Positions 23,961 to 34,914 of a DNA stretch of 64,000 bases are shown here, in pieces; position 1 is the stretch's first letter; each line of letters begins with the position of its first letter. The notes under the pieces are model-generated. The model was given only the letters and a program-made list of their open reading frames with translations, was not told the origin of the DNA and searched no databases. Made by a program: the position numbers and the translations under genes. The DNA is from Mimachlamys varia (lineage: Eukaryota > Mollusca > Bivalvia > Pectinida > Pectinidae). Where the stretch lies: contig OX392532.1 in the NCBI GenBank assembly GCA_947623455.1, positions 30,726,792 through 30,790,791 on the forward strand, written 5' to 3'.

Positions 23961-24215
23961 ATATTTACAGTAAATCTAAACGACATATTGTATAGTCCAT
24001 TTATTCTTTCAGTAAATCTAAACAAAAGCAATTTATAGTCCATTCATAGCTATAGGTAATTCTAAACGACAGACTTTATCTATAACTTCAAAGTCCAAAC
24101 GACAATTTGTATAGCCCCTTCATAGCTACAGTATATCTAAACTGTATAGCGCATTCACAGTTACAGTAACTTAAAACAACAGATTGTATAGCTCATTAAC
24201 ACAGCTACTGTAACG
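23961..24215 (+). repeat. Right edge of minisatellite with longer units
   Basis: Units here carry an extra segment: AGTAAATCTAAACGACA followed by TATTGTATAGTCCATT, about 42 bp or more per unit. The 35-bp unit can be derived from it by loss of about seven bases inside AAACGACAGATTGTATAG. Confidence 0.7.
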
Positions 24216-26325
24216 GTAAATCGAAACTGCGGATTTTTAATCCAAAATACAGTAAAAACAGATAAGTCTGATGAGGATCTTCGTTTTCGACCTACCATAC
24301 AAACAGTCAAAGAATGCCAACTGATACTGGTGAAATGAATGTGCGATCTTAGTTAAAACATAACACATTGGTATATATTTTTTGCTGCTTCTGTGTATTA
24401 TCATATAAATACCAACTACAAGTTAGATATGAGTAACATAGCATACATTTATGCGAACCAATCCTTTATTTTGATTTTGTTCTTATTTCCTTTGTTTTGT
24501 TTTTTATTTTGGGAGGTAGGGGTCCTCCTTTTTTGTCATTAGTTAATTTTTATCATTAAGTTTACAAATACCTCTTATATTCATTCCTATGAAAATCATC
24601 ATTCCAACACTTTATCATATTTGAATCCTTAAATAGGTTTATAATACGTTTTCGTTTTCATTCGAATCCATATATTTTATGCTTTTATACAGAAAACGAA
24701 AAACAAGTAACACGAAACAACTATGGCTTACACTTTATTAACCAACCGACATTATAAAATGGTATAGCCGACTTCAACGAAGATTGAAGTGAAAAGATGC
24801 CAATAATATAATTCGCATTTAATTACACCCACACGCAGCACGTGCAAATCAAGGAGTTACACCGATGAAATAGGAAATACCAACGTCATGTCTGTCAAAA
24901 TGAATTTGATGACCTTCACGTGATTGATAGAATAAAGGTTTCCCCGGATAGATATTATTGTTTATCAGAAAATGTTTGTCAACAATATGATACTGTAAAA
25001 GTTGATATTTTCGCGTTTGAAAATTATTTTTAGCCTAGACAACCTCTAAAATGTTCGCGGAAATGTTGAAATGCTCGTGCTGATCAGTCAAGATGTTTTG
25101 TACTGCATGCCTTTAATACTATTAGATAATGGAAAGGATGGGAAGTGTTAATATGTATTTGTGGAGATTTAATGAACGCAAAAGAAGCGAACATTTCCAC
25201 GCCGCAAAACATTCTGAAGTAATATTGTATTCCTGCATGCATCATTAAAATTTGTAAGTGTCTTATTAATTGTTTCCTTGCATGTATTAAACAGGACAGG
25301 AAATTCAAATTCAAATGTTTGGTCATCTAATATGCTATTCAGATTCAGTTGCAAACATTTATGAAATCTGTTCTATAAATATTTAGTTTAGTCTGTTAGA
25401 TATTATTCAAATTGAAAAGTTACAGTTACTATGTGGTAAAAACCAACAGCAATTATCATATTTTTGGACATTTTGATTTCAATGAATTCGATAGAATGAT
25501 CACAATATAAATAAAATATGTTAATGAACACTTACCGTCTAATTCTTTGAACAAATTCGTGTATGTGGTGTTTCTATTTCATACATCAATGAACGGTTTT
25601 GAGAAAAGCACGTGCACTTTTCAGTCATTATCTAAACGCAAGACAAAGGCTATTTCATTAATACGTGCAAAGAAACTCAACATTAGAAAGCCTATTATAT
25701 GATATGCCTACTATCAGTAGATTTGGAAGAAACATTTACCAACGGACTTTGATAGATTGCATGCGATGCCAAAATATATGTGCTGAGTGGGCGTTTCATG
25801 GAACGACTTTTTAATATTCTTCAATATTTTATTCAATAATAAAGTACCAGGATTTGTTGTCTACGGGGTATTCCTGTTCAGACATTGATGTATTTTGGGA
25901 TGTCGCCAAAGTCTGACGCGCACGTGACGTATTTGGTTTCGTAAGATTATCCAGACGAACAAATCATTGAGATTTTCACATTAACTCGACTTTAACGAGT
26001 TTTTCCGACACGAATTCACTGGAAACTGAAAATTAATTTAAACAATTGGCTATGTATATTTACAATACGATGTGTAAGAACATCTATCAGTAAGCATAGA
26101 TGTTTCAGTGATATCACGGTTACAGAGTTTTAATTATTTTCACGGAAAACCCGACCCCAGAAAGTTTAATTTGATAGAAAATGGATTTCTGGCTAAAATC
26201 GAATTCGACCTCATAAAACACTCAGAAAACAGCCGTCAGTAAAACAGACATAAAATAGTTGATACAATCTCCAACAATGTTAGAGCCACAGTAAGCAGAA
26301 ATATCACAACTGATAAGCCTTACAC
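24216..26325. other. Non-coding stretch, no gene seen
   Basis: Two kilobases of AT-rich sequence without a supportable exon or repeat. CACGTG-type E-boxes occur near 24840, 25610 and 25920 as CACGTGC or CACGTGA contexts but without wider conservation that I can judge. Confidence 0.35.
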
Positions 26326-26329
26326 TTCA

Positions 26330-26752
26330 TCCAATATGACGTTGGCAACACCGGTTATAACAGGAAGTGACGTCATTGTATAGCATGTATTACTCTTTTT
26401 GCAACACAATGTTTGATTTTTTTTGTCAATGGTGTATGAAAAACAAAATTGTTTGCAAACTGTATGAATCTTACAAAAGTTTGCAAGCAACATAGTTTTC
26501 ATAACCCTATGAAACTAATCAATAATTAACATCAACGCTTAAAATTAATTTTTGAAATTTATTTTCAGATTTAAAACATGTTCATATACAATTTGACTTA
26601 TCTAACAACGGATTTTTTAAACAAATCAATACCCAACGTCGATTGTCGTATAGTGACGTCACATTTTCCGCGCAATATTTTTTTTTTCAAAGTGATATGA
26701 AAATAAAAATTTCAACCAATCAGAAAGCCGCATTCTGCGTACAATCAAAGGA
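26330..26752 (-). repeat. Dispersed repeat family F, copy 2
   Basis: The minus strand starts with GATTGTACGCAGAATGCGGC and TTTCTGATTGGTTGA, then TTGCGCGGAAAATGTGACGT, the CRE-like palindrome, and AACATGTTTTAAATCTGAAA. It joins in one piece the two parts separated at 9.71 and 10.35 kb, which suggests the 9.7-10.3 kb copy either contains an insertion or that this copy has a deletion. Confidence 0.62.
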
Positions 26753-26815
26753 ACATTATTTATATATAGTTGAAAAATGAATTATTTGTGTTTGTTACGT
26801 GATCTTTATGTGTGT

Positions 26816-27218
26816 ACATATGTGTGTGTTACGTGATCTTTATGATAGGGTGTGACAGACTCTGCTGGTGGATTTTTTAGTCCCCGAGGTTTGCTGGAGC
26901 CTCCATAGCCACAGTTAATCTCATTTGAGTAGTGGCACGGTACTTAATATACACATTTTCGTAGTACACGATTTGAAATTATACAGAACTAGTTTTATTT
27001 TACTTCTAAATTAATGAATTAAAGGGGTTTTACGCACCTGACCCTTCTGCTTCTACATTAGTTTAGAATTGTTTTATTCCTACCTTTTGGCCCCTAGCAT
27101 CACTAAAGAGTCCTAGGCGGACGAAACAGCTGTATGATGCAGTTTAATTCATTTTTTCGGTATACAGTATCTATTACTAAATTTAAGAGGTGCAGCATAT
27201 GTGTGTGTTACGTGATCT
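26816..27218 (+). mobile_element. Hammerhead-bearing retroelement, family A copy 3
   Basis: The plus-strand copy covers more of the 5' side than the others, including AGCCACAGTTAATCTCATTT and GTGGCACGGTACTTAATATA. It ends at 27218 with TGTGTGTGTTACGTGATCT. The same 19-mer also lies at 26821-26839, 379 bp earlier, just upstream of the element body. That is what remains of a head-to-tail arrangement expected for retrozymes and tandem Penelope-like copies. Its hammerhead has one damaged core position. Confidence 0.75.
27097..27140 (+). ncRNA. Type I hammerhead ribozyme, one core change
   Basis: A perfect 6-bp stem I (GCATCA with TGATGC) encloses the core strand CTAAAGA, stem II GTCC/GGAC with loop TAGGC, GAAA, the palindrome CAGCTG and GTA. 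The G5 position of the CUGANGA strand is A, a change expected to abolish cleavage. Confidence 0.8.
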
Positions 27219-27466
27219 TAGTAGCATATAAACAGAATTCTTTTTATTATTTTCAAATAACTTTCTCTTTTGTTAGTTTCCGGAGTAATTGAAATGAAAT
27301 TATAATTTATCTTACATATATATTGACGAATTCAAAATATATTCTTTACTTAATATCTCCAGTGAAAATTTGTTACTTAATTTTCATAATTTGTAAACAT
27401 TTTCTTCAGTTTGGAAAGTATGATTGATGTAAAGATTATTTTACAAAACCAAAATATGTTTTATGT

Positions 27467-27515
27467 GACGTTTCGATGACTATTACGATATGTATCCTGT
27501 CACCTTCATCAGACA
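27467..27515 (-). ncRNA. Hammerhead-like motif of Penelope type
   Basis: On the minus strand CTGATGA is followed by a six-pair stem (GGTGAC with GTCATC, one G-U pair) and GAAACGTC. One extra A separates CTGATGA from the stem, and stem III would consist only of the ACGU palindrome, so it is not a canonical minimal hammerhead. Such loop-less stem III forms are thought to work as dimers. Confidence 0.5.
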
Positions 27516-27599
27516 AATGACCAACAAAGCGTATGCATACAACAGGTGTACAATTTGTCCGAGTTATTAAATAACAGATCAGTCATTTCGTCTACGCTG

Positions 27600-27785
27600 T
27601 TAGGTGTATGTACAATAGTAAAGAAATTGTACCGAGATGACTAGATGCATATACGCTTTGTTGATGACTTGATCATAGATGTGCGAGAGTCTGTGATTCC
27701 CCTCATCAACATGGCTTCTTTGATCTGCCGCTTCAGCAGATTGCTCTCTCTGTCTCACCGATTTGTCATTTACCAATTCGTACAA
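27600..27785 (-). pseudogene. GIY-YIG endonuclease C-terminal fragment
   Basis: The 61-codon minus-strand frame contains DEGNHRLSHIYDQVI. The pattern DEG-x3-LSH-x-Y/W-D is the well-known final motif of GIY-YIG domains in Penelope-like elements. The frame ends soon after, and the next part of the element is the hammerhead-like end. The catalytic GIY-YIG residues themselves lie upstream and are not in this copy. It is a broken fragment. Confidence 0.6.
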
Positions 27786-27905
27786 ATTTTACACCTGTTA
27801 TAAACCTACGCTTTGTTGGTAATTAGTCTAACGAAGGCGACAGGGTTTATATCGTACTAGTGGTTGAGACGCCATACGTCATTTGGTTGTGTAAAATAAA
27901 CTTTA

Positions 27906-28990
27906 AAAAAATTATTTTCATAACGTGTTTAGAAAACATTACAGACACTTTCCTTACTTGGTCCTTATCACCAGGTGATTATTACGAAACACATGTAGAG
28001 GACACAAGAACATGCATCCGTCGCAACGAAAACTAAATGACAATGCAATTAAAAAATGTCTAATACGAATGTTCTTGGGATATTTGATGCCAAGTTATAA
28101 TTATGTTTGTTGTTTAACTTCACTTACGGGATTTATTCAACAACTTTGACGAGTGCTAAGATGAAGCTATAAAATGTTATTTACCGAAAGAAGTTGTTTA
28201 ATGAATGAGATAAATTCACCAAACAAATAAAAAATAATTCAAGCAAAAGGTTATTCACCAAAATAATTATCAAACAAAGCAAGTACAAATTGCGTGATAG
28301 CCAGCTCGTTTTTATTATGTTTATACAACATAATTTTCCTAGAAAATAAGTCTGGTATAATAAAAAACATAAGGGATAATATCAGTTTCAGATTCACCAG
28401 GTTGAATAAATAAATGTTTGTTCTGAGACACGGATATAATAAAGCAAACTAAAAAAGAGAAACAAATACTGAAATGTCCTTAAACGAACCGTAATTACGT
28501 GTAGCTCCTAGATAAATATGTAAAGTATACGTCACAAAAAATACAAAGAGTGAGTGATCATCATTATTTGCCATAGTGCTAGTGCCCTTATCATATAACA
28601 GGCTGAATGAGTTATCTAAATTTGATGATAATCATAATTAAATTCAAATAATCTATTTAAAGCCCGCTTTAATAAAAACCGAGGGAAACATTTCAACACC
28701 GTTATCTAGAATAAGAAAAAAAACCAAATACTTTTTACACTGATACGAAGGATTGTAAGAATAATGTTATTATATATACAGTATTGCTACAGTAGTTATA
28801 ATTCTTCTAAAAGAATTACTGTAGGTAAGATCCCAAGTGATAGAAATTCGTAAGTAAAAAAACTAATACCTTTAAATAGCATTAAAGCCAACACCATACC
28901 TTGTAATTATGTAAATTAATATAGAATACCGTAAAATCGTTTGTTATTTCCTAACTCATTATAATTATAATCTTACTGCTGGTTTTGATG
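27906..28990. other. AT-rich non-coding stretch
   Basis: No gene or shared repeat seen. The sequence is strongly A+T biased. Confidence 0.35.
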
Positions 28991-28993
28991 TTG

Positions 28994-29202
28994 ATTTGGT
29001 TTCATTTGCTTTACGTCCTGCCAACAGCCAGAGTCATTTAAGAACGTGTCAGGTTTTGGTAGTAGGGGAAAGCTGGAGTACCTGGAGAAAAACCACCAAC
29101 CTTCGGTTAGTACCTGGGAACTGTCCCAAGGGGGTTTCGAATTCGCAACCTAGAGGTGAAGGGCTAGTAATAGAATGTCGGACACCATAACCACTCTTTG
29201 AT
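28994..29202 (-). mobile_element. tRNA-headed SINE (family D), copy 1
   Basis: On the minus strand the element begins at a degraded A box (GAGTGGTTATGG), has a B box GCGAATTCGAAACCC and the body CAGTTCCCAGGTACTAACCG, CTCCAGGTACTCCAGCTTTC, and AATGACTCTGGCTGTT. The tail is AAATGAAACC-like. The same order of blocks recurs at 46.2 and 59.7 kb. Confidence 0.82.
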
Positions 29203-29762
29203 GTTGAACGTTCACCAAAGTGATGGCAATAGATTGTGTCTCGATATAGTTCTAAAACAGGTAGTTTCCATTTTCTTCTTAGCGTTTCACAGTTAATGTA
29301 ATTACAGTAATTGGTTCAACAGGTCTCTGTCAGAGTAATGTGACCGGGCAGGGTGATGAGCTGGGTGCCATCGGCATGATATGTCGTAAATAAATATAAA
29401 TCGCTTTATAACCTTAATTGTTGATCTGTTTCCAAAGAAAGTTTCCTATGCATATGTATTCCTCTTTCAGTTGTTATGAATTCATTATTTTTAAGGGTTA
29501 CCTGTTGTCGATATTGTAGATTTGTTTATGTATAATCAGATTGAATACTTAAACCATGTTCACCAGCAAATAGTGTATCACAAACAAAAATAGCAAGGAA
29601 GGAAATATGTAGGAAAATGATAACCTCTGTAAGTCGCCTGACAAGTTGATATTGACAGGAGAAAGTCAAACACTGCAAGAGTTAAATCTGTTATTATAGT
29701 AATCCCACACGGTATATAAGTGTTTAACCTGTAGGAAAACTAAAATGTTGCCTATTTGTTTA

Positions 29763-29890
29763 GGGCCACGGTGGCCGAGTGGTTAAGTTGTCTCGACATT
29801 CTACCACTAGCCTTCCCCGTCTTGGTTGCGAGTTCAAAACCCAAGAGAGACGGTTGCCAGGTACTGAAACTTGTTCGTGGGGGGTTTATT
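29763..29890 (+). mobile_element. tRNA-headed SINE (family D), 3'-truncated copy
   Basis: GCCACGGTGGCCGAGTGGTT is a good Pol III A-box region of tRNA-Ser/Leu type. GGTTGCGAGTTCAAAACCC is a slightly mutated B box. The body stops soon after CCAGGTACTGAAAC. Confidence 0.75.
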
Positions 29891-29967
29891 TCGAGAATCA
29901 CAATGTAATTATGAAACCGCGATTGCATGATCACGATCTAAAGCGTGTGACGAGGTGTAAATTTCAG

Positions 29968-30108
29968 GAATTAACGAGTGGTTAAGATGTCCGATTTTCT
30001 ATCACTAGCCCTCCACCTCTGGGTTGCGAGTTCGAAACCAGCGAGAGTCAATTGACAGGTACTGAACGTGCGTTGGTGTTTTTTTCTCTGGGTACTCCGA
30101 CTGAAATT
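29968..30108 (+). mobile_element. tRNA-headed SINE (family D), truncated copy
   Basis: The copy starts inside the A box (CGAGTGGTTAAGATGTCCGA), keeps a B box GGTTGCGAGTTCGAAACC and ends at CTCTGGGTACTCCGAC. It lies about 80 bp after another truncated copy in the same orientation. Confidence 0.78.
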
Positions 30109-30344
30109 TTACGAAATGTAAAATTCAAGAATTTTGATGCATGCTTGAATTTAATAAACTAAAACCCTCACAAATGTTAGCAACTGAGCAATAATTGTAA
30201 TCAAAGGCAATGAAACAACGTACCATTGAGACAATTAGATCGAAGATTACATATTGCTTCATCATTAATACTCCTGTTTGAAAACAACATTTATTATGTG
30301 TGTATCTGAATAATATTAAATTTTTTAGATGTTTTGTTAATGAA

Positions 30345-30402
30345 ATGAAAAACAAAACAAAAACAAAAAAACAAAAACAAAAAAACAGCAACAACAAAAA
30401 CG
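30345..30402 (+). repeat. A-rich simple sequence (AAAAAC)n
   Basis: Irregular AAAACAAAACAAAAAC repeats run for about 55 bp. Confidence 0.85.
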
Positions 30403-30744
30403 ATCTTTACTTGAATTAAAAACAATGTGAATAGCATATATGTTTCTATTGACTTCGGAAATAAACCATTTCCTATGGAAAGGAAATCACTAGTTAACAC
30501 AATAATAATCTCTTTTTGATGTTTCCAAACATCGAGAAGCAAAGAACATCGCGACTAAAATATAAAAGATCCATAAGATAACATTAGGGGGAAATCTACA
30601 AGGTTTCTGTTTTATATCATTATTATACGTTTGTAATTTCCATTAATTAAATGAAGCAAGACTATAGGACGAATACTCATTCCTTATCAGTAAATGACGG
30701 GTTTACTTAAACAATAAATAATTGTTCGTTTAGACAAAAATAGA

Positions 30745-30920
30745 ACAAAAAATTCGGAGAATACCAAAACGTCAACAAAACCATAATCTGAACTCAAAAT
30801 CGAATAAACTATAGCCAAAATAGGAACAAAGGAAAGATTTACATGGAGACTCTCGTAAAAGCACAAGATAATAAGACCAGGTGTTCCGGAAGGGTAAGCG
30901 TCTTCTGCTTCATCAAAATA
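30745..30920 (+). repeat. Dispersed repeat family C, well-conserved proximal copy
   Basis: The copy runs from the boundary CGGAGAATACCAAAACGTCA to ACCAGGTGTTCCGGAAGGGT and GCGTCTTCTGCTTCATC, close to the family consensus. The complementary strand has an open frame with DEAEDAYPSGTPGL. The distal half is missing. Confidence 0.78.
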
Positions 30921-31599
30921 AGACAAAATGAAGGAAAATACACAAGTTGTGTAACACTACTATGCGCTTGCTAAGCTGTATTCATATTAATAGAAATCAG
31001 AATTGTATACGATGAACATTTATACCTTAATATTTCATAATGTCGTGGGGAGAAAAATCTTAGCATGTTGGTATGGACTATAAAATGAATGACAAATGAG
31101 TATCAACATCATTTGAGGGTGTTGTGGCAATGTTTCTGTACCAGCTACGAAATAAGGTGTTACCCAAATACCAGATATTTCTTTATTTGGAATGTATGAC
31201 GTGTGAGATAAATGCCATATAAAGTTCTGATCACAACTGACGAAGATCCTCATTTAAAGCTTGGTTGAGGCGTAAAAGTAATATTATAGCATTCTTACGT
31301 TTAAATTCGATACAGCCAAACCAGGTAACATGATTGGCATGTTTCAAATCTAATAACGTTTTCTCATTACACGCGTTACTGTCGAACTTTAGTTCAATTT
31401 TTATTCTTTTTGACGAAAATGGAATATAATCTACTATAGCATTACGTTGGGAACACGAAGACCTGGTTAGCAGCTAACATGTAATTATGTTTACCGATCC
31501 GGAAAAATATGGAATGGTCATATGTACCGGGCATAAATTTGGGATTGGATCACTGAAATTTTATCATAAAGGATGTAATTTACCGAGACATTAACGAGA
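30921..31599. other. Non-coding stretch, no gene seen
   Basis: Anonymous AT-rich sequence. Confidence 0.35.
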
Positions 31600-32060
31600 A
31601 GAATTGAATTTCACAGCTCAATGAGTTTTCCTTGAAATCATCCAGCCGCGTTGTACAAAGTTCTCTCCGGCCTCGAAGCTCCCGTATTTGATGACAATTC
31701 TCGGACACAAAATGGCCGCGGCACCCATTCGGAAGCGATGTCGTTAGGAAGAAATGGTCACCCCGAGCTCAAATCGATGAAGTGAGAACACTTTATTACT
31801 GAGAGTTAATGAGATGTCACTTCACAGGGTCTGGCCGGCCAACTGTGCGGTATGATAAGATGGAGACGAGACGCTACAATCACGGTCGCGCGGCCTTTTG
31901 GACCAAATCGACATCAGCAGAACTCTTTTCGTGATCAAGGCGCTTGACAGTTGCTCATATATTTCACCCGGGTTCTTTGATGTAATTTCTGATAAAGTAA
32001 ATAATGCTCGGCAATATAAGGGAAATGACAGACAGAAGGAAGGATAAATCATGTCGATAC
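31600..32060. other. GC-rich island, possible regulatory element
   Basis: The base composition rises sharply, with CpG-containing segments such as AAATGGCCGCGGCACCC and GGTCGCGCGGCC. No exon with a recognisable domain was found in any frame. The contrast with the AT-rich surroundings suggests constraint, for example a conserved non-coding element, but this is inference. Confidence 0.3.
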
Positions 32061-32454
32061 GGGATTAATGGGTAGATGAGGCGAGGATTACCGAGAGATC
32101 CTCTGATAGTTGTGATTTCTTACAAAGAAAGTCAGACTCATTTTTGAATGATGTAGAATGCCTTAAAATCGCTCCCAACACAAACTCATCAGATTTTTTC
32201 TTGCATGCATCAACAACAGAATATTGTTTAATTATATGCAATGAAAACCCACTGAGCAATGGTTAAATTGTATCTTAAATTCGTGTAAATGACATTTGTA
32301 TAGTTTCAGAGTTGGTACTTATAGGCTTCGTAATTTTTCGTTATGAAGAGTGTCACCTTATTAAAAGATTTTAAAATATAAAATGATTATCACAAATAAA
32401 TACCATCATTAAAACGCCAAATCGACTATGGATAACGAAAATAGTACAGCATTA

Positions 32455-32945
32455 AAGATATATGAAAGAAATCAAGTTTTTAAAGAAAGCAAGCAAACTT
32501 TTACTGTGCAACTTTTAACCTCCCGGACAAAGATATCACATGATATCCAGGGGTGCTATTTGCTTATTTCTTTTTAATGTTCGAAGGTGTAATTGATCTG
32601 ATTTTGATTTTTGATTACCTAGGGAACATGGAAATATAAATATATGTAAAAAAAGTATTAAAGGGAAACAAGCAAGTTTTTCCTGTGCAACTTTTCATTT
32701 TCAAAACAAAACAAAAATAATCACATTATTATTGTTCAGTGGTGTAATTTGCTTAAGTTTTAACTTACAAAAATGTTATTGGTCTCATTGTCTTCGTTTT
32801 CGTCCAAAAAAAGTCGAAAGATTAAAGGTAAACCAGCAAGTTTTTACTTTGCACTTTTCACGTTCAAGACAAAAATATCACACGTTGTTCTAGGGTGCAA
32901 TGTACTTAATTTTGAACTTACAAAGGTGTAAATGGTCATCAAATA
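32455..32945 (+). repeat. Tandem repeat, unit about 170 bp, three copies
   Basis: AGCAAACTTTTACTGTGCAA near 32492, AGCAAGTTTTTCCTGTGCAA near 32671 and AGCAAGTTTTTACTTTGCAC near 32835 mark three diverged units. Each continues into a block with ATCACA and a GGTGTAA or GGTGCAA segment. Confidence 0.75.
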
Positions 32946-33199
32946 TAAGTGACTCATCCAGTGTACGGGAATCTCTAAAACAAAATGAATCCTCAAATGG
33001 AAGGAAGTTCTCCGATATGAAGGGCTTTTCAATTGCAATGAAGTTATCACACAGATTGGTAGAAATTTAGCGAACTACTAATAAATAATTTGAATGAAAC
33101 GGTGCTTCATAGTTTTCCTCTTTAGATAAATATACGTACAGAAAGACAATATAAGTCATCATAATACCAACCTGTTAATTACCTAAAATAATTCATTTA

Positions 33200-33690
33200 T
33201 TATATTGTTATCAAACTCTATGACAAGTATCTACATTATGACAATAATACTGTATGGCATGATTGATTACCTGATTACGAAACTACATGACATTTTCAAT
33301 ATAGCTACTGCACTCTATGACATAGTAGCTTCTCCTTCTAGGAAACTCTATGAAATAAAACACAACCAAGTAAATATTGTGACCTTGCCTACATGATGAC
33401 AATAATGACTATATACTAGATAACAGTATTACATAAACTTACATAATGACAGTTACAACGATGACATTTACGTACACCATGACTTTGCTACGAAACTGTA
33501 TGGGAATTGCTCACGACATGATAATAATGAAAACATTACTACCTCATTAACCGTATGTATATATTTATTACATGACGATACTATTTTTAGTAATTACTGT
33601 ATAGATGTCTTACTTTATGACATTTACGTACATTATGACAATAATGACGCCATTGCTACCGAACTGTATGACTCTAACTTATACCAAGGC
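33200..33690 (+). repeat. Degenerate TATGACAATAATGAC-type repeats
   Basis: Motifs such as ATGACAATAATGAC, ATGACATTTACGTACA (near 33462 and 33618) and GAAACTGTATGG recur irregularly, with one pair about 157 bp apart. It appears to be an old, decayed tandem array. Confidence 0.5.
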
Positions 33691-33754
33691 AATGCATGAC
33701 GCCCCTAAACCATAACACATACATCTCTGCAACATAGGTTACTTTTATACCAAA

Positions 33755-34008
33755 CTTGTGTTTACTTGTGCTTACTTGTCGGTTCTCATTTGGAGGATTG
33801 ATGTTTACTTGGATATGACCAAAACTTGCATGACGGGTGTCGTCGATGATGCAGAAGACGCTTACCCTTTCGGAACACCCTGTCTTATTATTTTGTACTT
33901 TTACGAGAGTCTACATTTAAAGTTTTCCTTTGTTCCGATTTTACTCTAGTTTAATCGATTTTGAATTCGGATTATTGTCTTGTTGACGCTTTGGTATTCT
34001 CTGTTTTT
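33755..34008 (-). repeat. Dispersed repeat family C copy
   Basis: The minus-strand copy holds the distal-to-proximal order: TCGGTTCTCATTTGGAGGAT, ACGGGTGTCGTCGATGATGC, CTTTCGGAACACCCTGTCTT and the boundary GTTGACGCTTTGGTATTCTC. On the plus strand it has an open frame with DDAEDAYPFGTPCL, comparable to the frame opposite the 30.8-kb copy. Confidence 0.78.
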
Positions 34009-34374
34009 TTTCTTATACGTTTTCTTAACTATCTACCATCAGGGTCACTCCTTGATATCAAACATTTACTTAGAATTAGACAGCTTATACTACTAACTAG
34101 AACTCATTGTCTGGAAATAACTAAATAAAAAAGTGCAAGACATGTAGTTTAACTCTGCAATGCTTGTGTCAGAAGTACTCAAGTTTCAGGATATAACCTA
34201 CTGAGTAAAAAGTATTATAGATAGATTCATTTGGTAACACATAAAAGTCCAATACATCTACAATACAATACCTGTTTTACCAGGATAACACAGTAAAAAC
34301 ATAGACTTATTATAATTCAAAGCTATGTTCTAGAACTAAAGTAGTTTCCTGGTAATGCTATGTAGGTAGAACGT

Positions 34375-34800
34375 AGGAAGAGTACCTGCTGCCCGTATCG
34401 CATGATCGTAAGAGGCGGCTAAATTTTGGATATTAATTGATCTTTTCATTCTAGAAGACTGCTATTTTTTTCTAATGTCTCCCTTGACTCTGCCTTCCTT
34501 TTTTTCGTTTGGTTGAGCGTTTGCTTTGTGAAAACGGCTTTAGATTCTGTCCCCTGGCCGGGACATGTTATAGAGTATTATACAACGGTAGCTACTACTC
34601 TTTGCTTGACATTCAGCATTAAGTGGATCAACTGGTTCATCCTTTGTCAGTATAAAACGTTACCGGGTGCATGGAGTGCTCGCCTAGGGGCTTTTGGCAG
34701 TTTCCTGCAGTGTGAAAGCACTTTTAGGTCGGTATCAGATCCGCACTATAGCAAGGATGCTTATATACTACAGCCTCCTAAGTACACCGGCACTCCACGC
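34375..34800 (+). repeat. Dispersed repeat family H, copy 2
   Basis: The plus strand aligns with the minus strand of 2.47-2.87 kb block by block (GCATGATCGTAAGAGGCG, AATGTCTCCC, GTTGAGCGTT, GACATTCAGCATTA, CAACTGGTTCATCC, TTGTCAGTATA). The 133-codon frame at 34513-34914 overlaps this repeat; the other copy has stops and indels in the corresponding frame, so it is not a gene. Confidence 0.7.
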
Positions 34801-34914
34801 ATACACGAAGAGGCCAAGGGCGTACAACTAAATAAAAACCAAACTAAACCATTAAGAGAAAAAAACAACTTTTATTTAAAATGTTTATGCTTTTGCAAAA
34901 TAAATTCCAGATAG

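Larger units (their letters stand above)
27428..27905 (-). mobile_element. Penelope-like element remnant, family B copy 1
   Basis: The element has long inverted ends. The left end TGTAAAGATTATTTTACA with ACCAACAAAGCGTA about 90 bp inside is mirrored on the right by TACGCTTTGTTGGT and GGTTGTGTAAAATAAACTTT. Between them a minus-strand fragment resembles the tail of a GIY-YIG endonuclease. Inverted pLTR-like ends plus a GIY-YIG tail plus a hammerhead-like motif fit a Penelope-like element. No reverse transcriptase remains. Confidence 0.7.

Noticed and set aside
24250..24285. CTGATGAGG motif resembling a hammerhead strand
   Set aside because: No GAAA strand follows a paired stem II.
34513..34914. 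133-codon open frame, the longest in the window
   Set aside because: Most of it lies in repeat family H; the other copy of H does not keep the frame, and no domain is recognisable.
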